Source of the DNA: a virus
Reading direction: 5' to 3' (one strand)
DNA length: 64,000 bases
IMG/VR virus record: IMGVR_UViG_3300018080_000001
Span: 1-64,000 of that record
Under the pieces are notes generated by a model. It ran no database searches and was not told the DNA's origin. It saw only the letters and a list, made by a program, of their open reading frames with translations. Positions 50,080-58,781 of this stretch are shown here, one piece after another. The position numbers and the translations under genes are program-made. Position 1 is the first letter of the stretch. Every line of letters begins with the position of its first letter.

Positions 50080-50795
50080 TATACAGGCCAGCTGCTATCA
50101 GAAAGCCTTAGATCTTCCCCTCCACCCAATTCTACTTGTCTATATAGTTTTCCTCCTATATTTCCATCAGGCCCTATCTCTAATAATGAATCAACCAAAC
50201 CATTATAAATAGAAGATATATCCGAAGGATGATAGTTAGAAGTTATTATAGTAGGCAATTTATTATCCCTTCTGTAGTGCAAGAGTTGCTGGAGTGAAGA
50301 TAAAAATAAATCAAACTTCCAAGGTGCTGATCTATCTTCACTACCTAAATCATCCAATACGTAATAAGTAGATTTCCAGTTATCCTCAGAAAATTTTGCA
50401 TTTTCCAAGAACTTATCTACACGCTCAAAGCACCAATCTCTGTTACGATCATAATGATCAGTCCTCATAAAGTAACAAGCAATATTATATAGAAGAGAAT
50501 GTGCCAACGTAGTTTTACCCCGACCTTTTTCACGAGAAAATATGTATAAAGATAATCCTTCGTTCTCTATTAAAGCTGGACTATTCATGTATAAGTCTAT
50601 GCATTCACTACCGGAAAGGACAAAAGGTATTTCATAAAAATCAGAAACCAAATATAAATTATTTAGATTAAAACCACCGAAAATTAATCTATTAAAAGCT
50701 CTGAATTTTAAAATACAAGGACATACTCTACCCTCATAAACTCCCGTCCGATTACACAGATTGCAGCTATCTATAATGTCATCCTTAAGTGTCAT
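50079..50795 (-). CDS. DnaC-like helicase loader ATPase
   Basis: 238 residues. Zinc-binding N-terminus (Cys11, Cys14, Cys25, Cys27); Walker A GRGKTT (91-96); Walker B VLDDLG (146-151); SNYHP (about 199) as sensor. AAA+ protein of the DnaC/IstB type that places the helicase on DNA. The stop overlaps the helicase start. Confidence 0.8.
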   Translation of the reverse strand: MTLKDDIIDSCNLCNRTGVYEGRVCPCILKFRAFNRLIFGGFNLNNLYLVSDFYEIPFVLSGSECIDLYMNSPALIENEGLSLYIFSREKGRGKTTLAHSLLYNIACYFMRTDHYDRNRDWCFERVDKFLENAKFSEDNWKSTYYVLDDLGSEDRSAPWKFDLFLSSLQQLLHYRRDNKLPTIITSNYHPSDISSIYNGLVDSLLEIGPDGNIGGKLYRQVELGGGEDLRLSDSSWPV

Positions 50796-51190
50796 TTTCC
50801 TTCTAAAATATTCCGTTCTCTATCCAAATCTCTATTCAAAGCATCTTCCTCAGTAAATTTATCCCCGTATCTACTTCTAAGCTTTTTTACATTCTTATCC
50901 CATACAGACTCCCAACTCGTAAAATGTCCTTTCACGCGCATAGCTTGAATAGCTAATGATTGATACCAATTACTATCCCCTAACTCTTCTTCCGCATTAA
51001 CAAAATCTAGGTCTTTACCATAGAATATATGTTTCTTTAGCATATCCAAAAGCTCTGTCGATTCTGTAACCATTCCCATAGCAGCATGCAAAAGATCAAT
51101 CGTTGATCTATTGTCCAACCTTTTTCCAATGGCCTCATAGTCGCCTGAAGCGGTCTTTAAAACATTTTTGATATATTCCTCTGATTTCAT
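50792..51190 (-). CDS. MazG-like nucleotide pyrophosphohydrolase
   Basis: 132 residues. GMVTESTELLDML (39-51) and NAEEELGDSNWYQ (65-77) supply the E-x2-E and E-x2-D metal sites of all-alpha NTP pyrophosphohydrolases. Such phage enzymes trim non-canonical NTPs or (p)ppGpp-related nucleotides. ATGA overlap with the DnaC gene. Confidence 0.8.
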   Translation of the reverse strand: MKSEEYIKNVLKTASGDYEAIGKRLDNRSTIDLLHAAMGMVTESTELLDMLKKHIFYGKDLDFVNAEEELGDSNWYQSLAIQAMRVKGHFTSWESVWDKNVKKLRSRYGDKFTEEDALNRDLDRERNILEGK

Positions 51191-51423
51191 TTTTCAACCT
51201 TTCCAATTGCTATATTTGAATTTTCAGATAAAGGCAAAAACATAGAATTTATTTTAAAATAAACGGAGTAATAAACATCCAAAGGATCTCCAAAACTCAT
51301 TTTAGGATACGCCCATCGTTCAGACGGCATATTATACTTTTTCTTTACGTCAACGATTAACTGCATCGCCGCTAAAAAATGAGTTTTTGTCTTTGACGTG
51401 GTATTATTATAAATAATACTCAT
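51187..51423 (-). CDS. hypothetical protein
   Basis: 78 residues from MSIIYNNTTSKTKTHFL (GGAGGAAAAG directly upstream). Mixed alpha/beta, aromatic; no motif. ATGA overlaps both sides. Confidence 0.5.
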   Translation of the reverse strand: MSIIYNNTTSKTKTHFLAAMQLIVDVKKKYNMPSERWAYPKMSFGDPLDVYYSVYFKINSMFLPLSENSNIAIGKVEK

Positions 51424-52532
51424 CTTTTCCTCCATTTAACTGATTTCATCCTACCGTTTGTACTATTTCCGTCTTCATCCCACATATCATTATGAATCGC
51501 GTACTTGCTATATTCTTCCCATGTGGGCTTAGCCATTAGCATTCTCTTATCACGCCACCGATCCTTAAACATTAAAAAATTATCGGGATTACACTTTATA
51601 CCCAAATAAGTATTTGAGGCATAGTGTCTCTTCCCCCTTCTTTGCTCGCCCGTAGGGTAGTAATAAAACCCATCGCCCCGCACTCTTACAATATCTTCAG
51701 ACTTAGAAAAATCTCCATTAGATGGATACCAGCCCTTTGGGATATAGCCATCAGGAAACTCGCACTTACTCGATAAACTAAGGAACATTCGTATTTCACG
51801 CCAGGGATCGTTGGTTAGTTCTTTCAATTCGTCTAATTTAGGGTCTAATCCATTCGTATTAGAAATAGTACGCAATAAAACTATGTCATCAGGTTTAAAA
51901 TCAATACAATTCTTAAATTTTAGTTCTAGCCATAGAATAGGATCAATTTCTTTTTCCCCCAAATCTTTAATCCTATCAAAAATGCTATTATAAGTTCCAA
52001 AATTTTTTGTTCTATTACTATCGTGCACCCTACTAATAATATTCCTACGCGCTATAAACGCGTGCCCCATATGCTCAATTTGCAATTCCATAAAACGAAC
52101 TAAAAAATCACGTACGGCTCTTACCGAATCTCTACTACCTGCGTACTGTCGAAATCTCTTTAACATAGCAACCAAAGATTTATTGATACCGAATAAAGAA
52201 GACGGTCGCACGTACTTATCGTAATCATGTAAAACACCGAGCAATATACAATAAGATTTAAGATCTATATCTACATCTGTAATAAATTTTATCACAGATA
52301 AAAATGACTTCTGATACACATTAAACTCTTTCCTACTATCTTTATTGTGCCACGGAGTTGTATAACCTGTATAATTAAAATAAGTCCAAAGCATGGTTGA
52401 CACTTCATACATAATCTTGTAGCAGCGCTCCATACTCTCTCTATCTAAACTATAATAATATATAGGCCTCCTTCCGTCATCTTCAGGAGCATCTACCTTC
52501 AACATTTTCCGCATATGAATTAAATTACTCAT
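51420..52532 (-). CDS. hypothetical protein with HD-like motif
   Basis: 370 residues. LLGVLHDYDKY (about 97-107) is an HD pair and IEHMGHAFIARR (about 148-159) supplies more His, suggesting a metal-dependent HD-type phosphohydrolase, though spacing is unusual. RRPIYYYS occurs near the N-terminus. Basic C-terminus. Lies between helicase and nucleotide enzyme genes. Confidence 0.5.
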   Translation of the reverse strand: MSNLIHMRKMLKVDAPEDDGRRPIYYYSLDRESMERCYKIMYEVSTMLWTYFNYTGYTTPWHNKDSRKEFNVYQKSFLSVIKFITDVDIDLKSYCILLGVLHDYDKYVRPSSLFGINKSLVAMLKRFRQYAGSRDSVRAVRDFLVRFMELQIEHMGHAFIARRNIISRVHDSNRTKNFGTYNSIFDRIKDLGEKEIDPILWLELKFKNCIDFKPDDIVLLRTISNTNGLDPKLDELKELTNDPWREIRMFLSLSSKCEFPDGYIPKGWYPSNGDFSKSEDIVRVRGDGFYYYPTGEQRRGKRHYASNTYLGIKCNPDNFLMFKDRWRDKRMLMAKPTWEEYSKYAIHNDMWDEDGNSTNGRMKSVKWRKR

Positions 52533-54373
52533 GATGCCATCTTCAAATAGTCGATTAAATCTTTTCTCCCAATCTCTATCAATTTTTCATCACTGGTAGT
52601 TATTGCATCAGACATATCCGTCTTACCCAACAAGATGTCTCTTATTAAAACATCTATAGTACCTACCGCATCCAAAAAAATAAGAGATGCGGGTTGAGAT
52701 CTAATTCGATCCAACTTAGATAAATTACCTACAGTTTTTACACGTCTATGTATTCTATCCATAGACTGTTTATATAAAGTAAAAGAGTAGGGACGATCTA
52801 CGTATATGGCAGTTCTAGCCCGAGCAAGAAAATCAGTGCCTGTTCCTGCTTTCTCCGCTGTACATACAGCAATTCTAGGATAATCCTCGTTCTCAAATAT
52901 TGGAGCTACACGCGACATTTCGTCACGAGGCGAATCCCCATATATTTTTACAGCTCCGTACTTCTTATTAAATAAGTCATAAATATTTTTAACAGATTTC
53001 CTAAAAGCAGTCCAAATCACGACTTTTTGTTCTGGATCTACAAAAAGCTCTTCCAATATCTTATCAATTTCTTCATATTTAACAGAATTCCCTTCAGACT
53101 CTATAAGATTAGGATGATTCAATAATTGTCTTAGCTTTAAAGCCGTGGCATTCTTCTTTAAAAAATTTCTTAAATTTATTTTAGCCCCTTTAGGTATCTC
53201 TGATATAAATCTATCGCACAAAGACTTATATAACTTAAGTTGCTTTCCTTTCAGCACAACATCTCTAATACTAGATGTCTTATCCGGAAATCCTTTCATT
53301 TCATCTTTTGTTCTTCTAATAGATACGTGCTCAATCCGAGTTTTCAATTCATCCAAATGTCTATAACCCGCAACCTTTTCTATCCGCCTCTTTATAGCAT
53401 TTCCCTTTCTATCCTTAGTCCAAATTTCGACTTCTTCCTTCCTACAAAAATAGTTTTCAAAAACAAAAGGGTTATATAAAAAATCAAAGCCTAGTGCCTT
53501 CAAAACACTATAAGAATTTACAGGAGATTCTGAAACAGGAGTACCTGTCATTATAAGTAGCCTTGGATATTTTCCCTCAGAATTTCTGGCTTCTTTCAAT
53601 ATCTTAAATACACATGCGGATCTTTTCTTATTAACATTTTTATACATATGCCATTCATCAACAATAATCATATCCCAAGGTCTGGTAATCAAAAAATTTG
53701 TATTATCCCCGTCTACCCTTTTACCTTTCCTATTTATAAGATTTTCTGGATGTATAAGTTGAATATCCCACGGAGATTCACAAGTATCTTTCAAAAATTC
53801 TAAAGATTTTTTAGTTCCTGAAGGAACAGCTACTCCCTTTAAATACGTATGTTTTTCTATTTCACGCATATAACCAAAAACAACGTTATTCGGACATATA
53901 ACCAAAGTCCTTTTTACTTCGTTCCCTAGCGCAACTATAGAAGCTAAAGAAATTAAGCTTTTTCCCGATCCCATGTCATCAAATAACCCAGCTCTAGGAT
54001 TATTAACAATATAAGATATAGCTGAATACTGATCTTCGTAGGGAATAGTCTTCAGCTTATCTTTCAATAATAATTTTATAGTATCATTATAGATACCCTT
54101 CTTCACAGATTCGTTTTTAACATGTTTTCCGTCCAACCAATCCAAAAAATTATATGCCCCATCACTAATAGTGCAATAAGGTAATAAATTCAACTTTCGC
54201 AACTTATCTTTTAAAAAGGTAACATCTTCATACCCAATGGAAAAAACATTACCTCGGGATAATTCTACAGTCGTTAATAAGGATTTAACCACAGGAAAAA
54301 CTGTAGAAAAATAAGAGTGCTGAGGGTCCAAAGCCACATAGAACCGTTTCTTTTCCATATAAACATCAAGCAT
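52529..54373 (-). CDS. SNF2-type DNA helicase/ATPase
   Basis: 614 residues. Walker A FDDMGSGKS (131-139), DEWH box (239-242), MTGTPVSESP (about 275-284); C-terminal helicase motifs VIWTAF, YGDS, AEKAGTGTDFL and QSMDRIHRR (about 535-545). Swi2/Snf2-like double-stranded DNA translocase, as in phage recombination-repair (T4 UvsW-like role) or anti-roadblock function. Confidence 0.85.
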   Translation of the reverse strand: MLDVYMEKKRFYVALDPQHSYFSTVFPVVKSLLTTVELSRGNVFSIGYEDVTFLKDKLRKLNLLPYCTISDGAYNFLDWLDGKHVKNESVKKGIYNDTIKLLLKDKLKTIPYEDQYSAISYIVNNPRAGLFDDMGSGKSLISLASIVALGNEVKRTLVICPNNVVFGYMREIEKHTYLKGVAVPSGTKKSLEFLKDTCESPWDIQLIHPENLINRKGKRVDGDNTNFLITRPWDMIIVDEWHMYKNVNKKRSACVFKILKEARNSEGKYPRLLIMTGTPVSESPVNSYSVLKALGFDFLYNPFVFENYFCRKEEVEIWTKDRKGNAIKRRIEKVAGYRHLDELKTRIEHVSIRRTKDEMKGFPDKTSSIRDVVLKGKQLKLYKSLCDRFISEIPKGAKINLRNFLKKNATALKLRQLLNHPNLIESEGNSVKYEEIDKILEELFVDPEQKVVIWTAFRKSVKNIYDLFNKKYGAVKIYGDSPRDEMSRVAPIFENEDYPRIAVCTAEKAGTGTDFLARARTAIYVDRPYSFTLYKQSMDRIHRRVKTVGNLSKLDRIRSQPASLIFLDAVGTIDVLIRDILLGKTDMSDAITTSDEKLIEIGRKDLIDYLKMAS

Positions 54374-55007
54374 CCAAACTCTTCCAATTAAGCCAATCTA
54401 AAATTGTGGGAATATTAGAGGTAATTCTTCTTTCTTCCATCTCTTCTCCATACCAAAAAGCAACGCAGTACTCTTGAGCAATATCAGTCTTTCCATCTCC
54501 TGTGAAAGAAGGTCTAGGATAAAGAATAGTAACTTTTGCCGGAGGTCTATAATCCCAGATCTTTGAACGATTCTTAGTCGCAACCATCGATAGTTTTCCC
54601 AACAATGCAAAAACACCATTACTAGTCAAAATATCGATGCCTTTACGCCAAAAAGATATTAACTGAGAAAATGGCGGATTAGTTGCTATGATATTAAATT
54701 TTTCATCATAAAAATCATGAGTAAGGAAATCAGTATTACTATGAATAAAAATATTTTCCCCATGCATAACAGAATCTCTAATATCTATACCTCTAACACT
54801 ACCTATACCATAGCCCTTAGCCGCTATAGCAAAAGGAAAGTAATCACCGCATCCAGGTTCTATAAAACGGTATTTATCAATACCTCGTACCCTATCTCCT
54901 ATATCACTAAGACCAATACACCGTTCTACAATCCACTTAGCAATAGACGGTGGTGTTTGATAAAAATCCTTTTCTTTTCTTTCACCTTTTCTTTTCAATA
55001 ATTCCAT
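54366..55007 (-). CDS. adenine-specific DNA methyltransferase-like protein
   Basis: 213 residues. FIEPGCGDYFPFAIAA (about 48-63) is motif I (SAM binding), and NIIATNPPFSQ (about 105-115) is the catalytic motif IV N-P-P-F of amino-methyltransferases. It may modify phage DNA against host restriction. It is small, with no obvious target-recognition domain. Confidence 0.75.
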   Translation of the reverse strand: MELLKRKGERKEKDFYQTPPSIAKWIVERCIGLSDIGDRVRGIDKYRFIEPGCGDYFPFAIAAKGYGIGSVRGIDIRDSVMHGENIFIHSNTDFLTHDFYDEKFNIIATNPPFSQLISFWRKGIDILTSNGVFALLGKLSMVATKNRSKIWDYRPPAKVTILYPRPSFTGDGKTDIAQEYCVAFWYGEEMEERRITSNIPTILDWLNWKSLDA

Positions 55008-55018
55008 AACAGCTCCTT

Positions 55019-55447
55019 CTAAAACTTATCATCGTTAAGAAAATCAGAAAGCTTCTGATTTCTCTTATCCATCTCAGAAACAGATCCCAATTCTAGTACT
55101 CTCCCTTTTATTAAAGGATAACCTCGTTTTCCCACGCCAGTCATTAGTATTTCTCTTACAGGTATTTCTTCCTCTACATAATAAATAGATTCAAAAGTGC
55201 GATTTTCATCAACACCAATATTCCTCATATATGTTTTTGCTTCAATCCTTATTATATCGTCTTCATTAATGTCTGTTTCCCATAAATACCAGAGGATTCC
55301 TTTGGATGACTCAACCTTAGACGTTATATATTCTCCACAATCGTCATTCCAGCTACACTCTTCATCGTTTATATACGCCTTAACTGTTTGTCCGTACTTT
55401 CTATATCCCATAGATTTTTGATAACCTATTTGTATAACTACACGCAT
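55019..55447 (-). CDS. hypothetical protein
   Basis: 142 residues, MRVVIQIGYQKSMGYRKYGQ. Acidic, beta-rich, with Asn/Asp/Cys-containing loops (INDEECSWNDDCGEYIT). No family recognised. Confidence 0.5.
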   Translation of the reverse strand: MRVVIQIGYQKSMGYRKYGQTVKAYINDEECSWNDDCGEYITSKVESSKGILWYLWETDINEDDIIRIEAKTYMRNIGVDENRTFESIYYVEEEIPVREILMTGVGKRGYPLIKGRVLELGSVSEMDKRNQKLSDFLNDDKF

Positions 55448-55450
55448 TAA

Positions 55451-56017
55451 TCAATCAGAAGAAACAGCTATCTCTAAAGATTCTTCGTAATCCGTTGATC
55501 CTTCAGAATTTTTAGATAATTTAGCTGTAGGCAAAAAATTCAACTCCATATACTTCATCACCATATCAATAATTGACTTACAAAAAGGCACGCCTTTTAC
55601 ACTGGTAATCCCGCGTGGATCAAATTGCCAGGCTTTAAATTTTTCATAAATCTTTTTTGGATCTACGCCGTATTGCAAAAGCATGCTTATAGCTTCAGCC
55701 CATGCATTTGCAAAACCGTGTAACTCAGTTCCCATTTTATCCAAAAATAATCTAACTTCTCCGGGATAGCCATCTTCATAAAAATCTATAATAAAATATC
55801 CTTTTATTTGCGATACTTTATTAAAACCTTTATCATCCAACTCGGGAAGAGCCGCTGTAACCGTAAATTTTACGGTTCTACTTTTAACATCTTCATTTAA
55901 ACTATATTTTACAGGATGTGAATCTTCCAACGGAGATCTATAGACTACTTTATTTCTCTCCTCCAAAGGGCATTCTTTATTGCACAACTTTCCTATAACT
56001 TCGGATTTCCCACTCAT
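55451..56017 (-). CDS. stand-alone TSCPD-domain protein
   Basis: 188 residues. Residues 90-165 match the TSCPD region normally found at the C-terminus of B12-dependent ribonucleotide reductase: GTELHGFANAWAEAISMLLQ (about 93-112), then YGVDPKKI, then FDPRGIT and PFCKSIIDMVMKYM. The N-terminus (CNKECPLEERNK, 12-23) has extra Cys. It lacks the reductase barrel, so it may regulate nucleotide metabolism or an associated reductase. Overlaps the glycosylase by 4 nt. Confidence 0.7.
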   Translation of the reverse strand: MSGKSEVIGKLCNKECPLEERNKVVYRSPLEDSHPVKYSLNEDVKSRTVKFTVTAALPELDDKGFNKVSQIKGYFIIDFYEDGYPGEVRLFLDKMGTELHGFANAWAEAISMLLQYGVDPKKIYEKFKAWQFDPRGITSVKGVPFCKSIIDMVMKYMELNFLPTAKLSKNSEGSTDYEESLEIAVSSD

Positions 56018-56616
56018 TTTTTCTCCGTTTCAACTAAAAAGTCCTTCACATTTCTGATTGCGTGGTTCCACTCGGCATCACAACGATTACTGCGCAACAC
56101 AGCAGAGGGGTGAACGCAAATAGCCACTCTAGCATCAATTTTTATTCCTAGCCTGCTACTCTTTGGTTTATTCAACAGTTCTCCGCAATGTCTCATAATT
56201 CTACCAGTATAAGGCGTAACCATAGACATCGCTTCGGCACCAAAAGATATTATAAATTTAGGCTTTATAATTTCTAGTTCCGCTTTAAAATAATCAGAAC
56301 ACGATACTATTTCTTCATACATAGGCGGTCTGTTATTCGATGAATAGCACTTACAAGTATTGGTTATCCAGCAATCTCTCCTAGAAAGCCCTACAGCGAA
56401 CAGGAACGTGTCCATCTTCTGTCCCGCTCTACCTATAAAGGGTCTTCCCCCAACAAGCTCATCATACCCTGGGTTTCTTCCTAGAACCATAATCTCTACG
56501 TCGTTATAACCTTCAGGAAGAGTAGGTCCATAAGAACCGCAGTCTTTATATAGCAAACACCTTTTACAAGATTTTATAGCGAGATCTAAACTTTTTAACG
56601 AATTAAAATTCTGCAT
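56014..56616 (-). CDS. uracil-DNA glycosylase, Fe-S type (family 4/5-like)
   Basis: 200 residues. Cluster cysteines Cys17, Cys20, Cys88 and Cys90 (SCKRC; NTCKC); LGRNPGYDE (45-53) is motif 1; HPSAVLR (about 173-179) is the catalytic-loop motif. Removes uracil from DNA, or could act on other damage. Unusual for a phage; consistent with a thymine-containing genome under repair. Confidence 0.82.
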   Translation of the reverse strand: MQNFNSLKSLDLAIKSCKRCLLYKDCGSYGPTLPEGYNDVEIMVLGRNPGYDELVGGRPFIGRAGQKMDTFLFAVGLSRRDCWITNTCKCYSSNNRPPMYEEIVSCSDYFKAELEIIKPKFIISFGAEAMSMVTPYTGRIMRHCGELLNKPKSSRLGIKIDARVAICVHPSAVLRSNRCDAEWNHAIRNVKDFLVETEKK

Positions 56617-56626
56617 TCAACAGCTC

Positions 56627-56650
56627 TTCTCGTACAATCCTATACGAGAA
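56627..56650 (-). promoter_or_regulatory. hairpin just upstream of the glycosylase start
   Basis: TTCTCGTA/TACGAGAA, 8-bp stem with 8-nt loop, ending 11 nt before the ATG. The GAGAAGAG ribosome-site candidate lies partly in its 3' arm, so it may modulate translation. Confidence 0.4.
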
Positions 56651-56675
56651 TATACCGTTTCAAAAAAATATAGAT

Positions 56676-56807
56676 TCAAACATTATTAAAGATAAGACAA
56701 ATCACAAAGAATAAAATAACTAGTAAAGGTACAACAGATCTTTTAAGTAAAAAATATCGTTCTACCGATTTAATTTCTTTATCCAATTTTTCACTAAATA
56801 TTATCAT
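56676..56807 (-). CDS. 43-residue membrane peptide
   Basis: MIIFSEKLDKEIKSVERYFL…, then a hydrophobic helix (VVPLLVILFFVICLIF) to the end. Its start overlaps the stop of the next gene by 14 nt. Weak ribosome site. Tail-anchored topology. Confidence 0.45.
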   Translation of the reverse strand: MIIFSEKLDKEIKSVERYFLLKRSVVPLLVILFFVICLIFNNV

Positions 56808-57633
56808 CTCTCGTAATATTAAGACTGAATCTATCCTTGGTCATTTTCTCTACTTCAACAGACGATGAAAATTCTACAGGAACCTGACCCGATTTCTTAA
56901 GCTCTTCCCATAAATCTACGTTTAACATTTGACGAACACAATTAGCATGGCCATTGTCCAAACACCACTGGACGATTTTATTATCCTCACGCTCCAGATA
57001 CGGCTTTCCGGGCGTTCTTTTCATCAACCCTATGAAACCATAGTCCTCTAATTTAGCGTCCCCCTTACCCTCTTCTGACTCCTTACCCCGTTTAAAAATG
57101 AAGGACTCTATGATAGGTCGACACTCTTTGGATACTTTCCGAAGTTCCTTTTCAATGTCCAACTTCTTATCCCGTATTTCTACATACTTATTAGCAGCAT
57201 CTTTATAAAGTTGGATCTCTTCAGCATCAACAGTTTCTCTTCGTCCAGCCTTCGGCTTACCTCCTACAGGGGCGAGATACTTTATCTCCATTTCCCCGGA
57301 GAGTACTCTACCTTCCTCAACAGCCCATACGCAGTCTCCATTCCTGTTCACAGAAACACAAATAAGATTGACACCCTCTTGAGCCTTTACCTCTACCTCC
57401 TCATTAACTACGTGCATTCCCTTCCAAGCATATGTCTTAGGATCTTGGGACCACACATGTCCGTTTAGCATGATAGTGGAACCAACTGTAATGTGCAAAG
57501 TCTGATCAACAACAGTAGTTTCTGAATTTTTTTCCACACCAGAGTCTGCATTCACATTCGGTGTACAAACTTTCCTATGACGATCCAACCAACCTTCTCT
57601 TTTAAATTCTTTTCCACATTCACAGATAAACAT
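56794..57633 (-). CDS. zinc-finger protein with unknown body
   Basis: 279 residues. MFICECGKEFKREGWLDRHR, C-x-C…H-x3-C zinc finger at the N-terminus (CECGKEF…HRKVC). The middle is beta-rich, then a helical segment (VEIRDKKLDIEKELRKVSKE, about 163-182) and a C-terminal domain. Lys/Glu-rich. Probably nucleic-acid binding; unrecognised. Confidence 0.55.
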   Translation of the reverse strand: MFICECGKEFKREGWLDRHRKVCTPNVNADSGVEKNSETTVVDQTLHITVGSTIMLNGHVWSQDPKTYAWKGMHVVNEEVEVKAQEGVNLICVSVNRNGDCVWAVEEGRVLSGEMEIKYLAPVGGKPKAGRRETVDAEEIQLYKDAANKYVEIRDKKLDIEKELRKVSKECRPIIESFIFKRGKESEEGKGDAKLEDYGFIGLMKRTPGKPYLEREDNKIVQWCLDNGHANCVRQMLNVDLWEELKKSGQVPVEFSSSVEVEKMTKDRFSLNITRDDNI

Positions 57634-57651
57634 TTCTCTCTCCTTTTTTAT

Positions 57652-58050
57652 TTACTCTTCCTCAAAAATGGACTTGTCTACATACTTCATAGCGTCTTTA
57701 TTCTGTTTCACAGCTTCTATACAAATCTCAGGAATTTTATTTTTTACGTGTATACGTGCACGACCATCCTTCTTTACAGCTTCCATACAAATCTCTGGTG
57801 TTTGGTTTTGTACGTATTTAAGTGCCCAACCATCCTTCTTTACAGCTTCCATACAAATCTCTGGTGTTTGGTTTTGTACGTATTTAAGTGCCCAACCATT
57901 TTGTTCTACAGCAGCCATACAAATCTCTGGTGTTTGGTTTTGTATATACCTAAGCGCACAGCCATCCGCTCTCACAGCTTTTAAATCTTTCTCCTCTTGA
58001 GTTTCAGTTTCAAGAACTCCTACCTTCTTACAAAATTCACTAAACTTCAT
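57652..58050 (-). CDS. 22-residue repeat protein (DUF4116-like), 4 repeats
   Basis: 132 residues. N-terminal MKFSEFCKKVGVLETE…EEKDLKAV, then four 22-residue units with the core QNQTPEICM, and a divergent last unit ending SIFEEE. Predicted pairs of short helices, as in the DUF4116 family. One of three paralogues here; the third unit pair is almost identical at DNA level. Likely a protein-binding solenoid. Confidence 0.7.
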   Translation of the reverse strand: MKFSEFCKKVGVLETETQEEKDLKAVRADGCALRYIQNQTPEICMAAVEQNGWALKYVQNQTPEICMEAVKKDGWALKYVQNQTPEICMEAVKKDGRARIHVKNKIPEICIEAVKQNKDAMKYVDKSIFEEE

Positions 58051-58064
58051 TTTTTACTCCAGTA

Positions 58065-58463
58065 TTATTCTTCCTCAAAAATGGACTTGTCTACATATCT
58101 CGTAACATCTTTATTCTGTTTCACAGCTGCTATACAAATCTCTGGAGTTTGGTTTTGTATATATTGAAGCGCCCAACCATTCTGTTTCACAGCAGCCATA
58201 CAAATCTCTGGAGTTTGGTTTTGTACATATTGAAGTGCATGACCATTCTGTTTCACAGCAGCCATACAAATCTCTGGAGTTTGGTTTTGTATATATTGAA
58301 GTGCATGACCATCCTTCTTTACAGCAGCCATACAAATCTCTGGTGTTTGATTTTGTACGTATTCAAGTGCCCAACCATCCTGTTTTACAGCTTTTAAATC
58401 TTTCTCCTCTTGAGTCCCAGTATCAGGAGCTTCTACCATTTTACAAAATTCGCTAAATTTCAT
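58065..58463 (-). CDS. 22-residue repeat protein (DUF4116-like), 4 repeats
   Basis: 132 residues from MKFSEFCKMVEAPDTG (GGAGGAAGAA before it; an earlier ATG at 58475 is less likely). Four complete QNQTPEIC units and the same SIFEEE end as its siblings. Confidence 0.7.
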   Translation of the reverse strand: MKFSEFCKMVEAPDTGTQEEKDLKAVKQDGWALEYVQNQTPEICMAAVKKDGHALQYIQNQTPEICMAAVKQNGHALQYVQNQTPEICMAAVKQNGWALQYIQNQTPEICIAAVKQNKDVTRYVDKSIFEEE

Positions 58464-58477
58464 TTCTTCCTCCAAAA

Positions 58478-58762
58478 TTATTCTTTGTAACCATAAGGAT
58501 CTACGATCACTTCCTCTGAATCATTCTCGTCCAATATTTTTTCCATACGATTAAGTAAGCTACGAGAAATATAAATACGGTGCAAACCCACTTCAAAGCT
58601 CAACAATACCCCTTCCTCCGGAGCCGGTTTACCAAACCCAGCTCCAGCACCTCTGATAGGACATACTAAAGTATCAGATTTATCTACTCTCTTCACCGTT
58701 ATTAGAGGTGATTTTGATTTCCTTATATTTAGATCTTCGTATTTTGTTCTTTCGTAACCCAT
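58478..58762 (-). CDS. hypothetical protein between repeat genes
   Basis: 94 residues, MGYERTKYEDLNIRKSK. Contains Pro/Gly loop (RGAGAGFGKPAPEEG) and a helix. Sits between two repeat genes, so it may work with them. No family recognised. Confidence 0.5.
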   Translation of the reverse strand: MGYERTKYEDLNIRKSKSPLITVKRVDKSDTLVCPIRGAGAGFGKPAPEEGVLLSFEVGLHRIYISRSLLNRMEKILDENDSEEVIVDPYGYKE

Positions 58763-58781
58763 TTTATCTCTCCTTTTTTAT

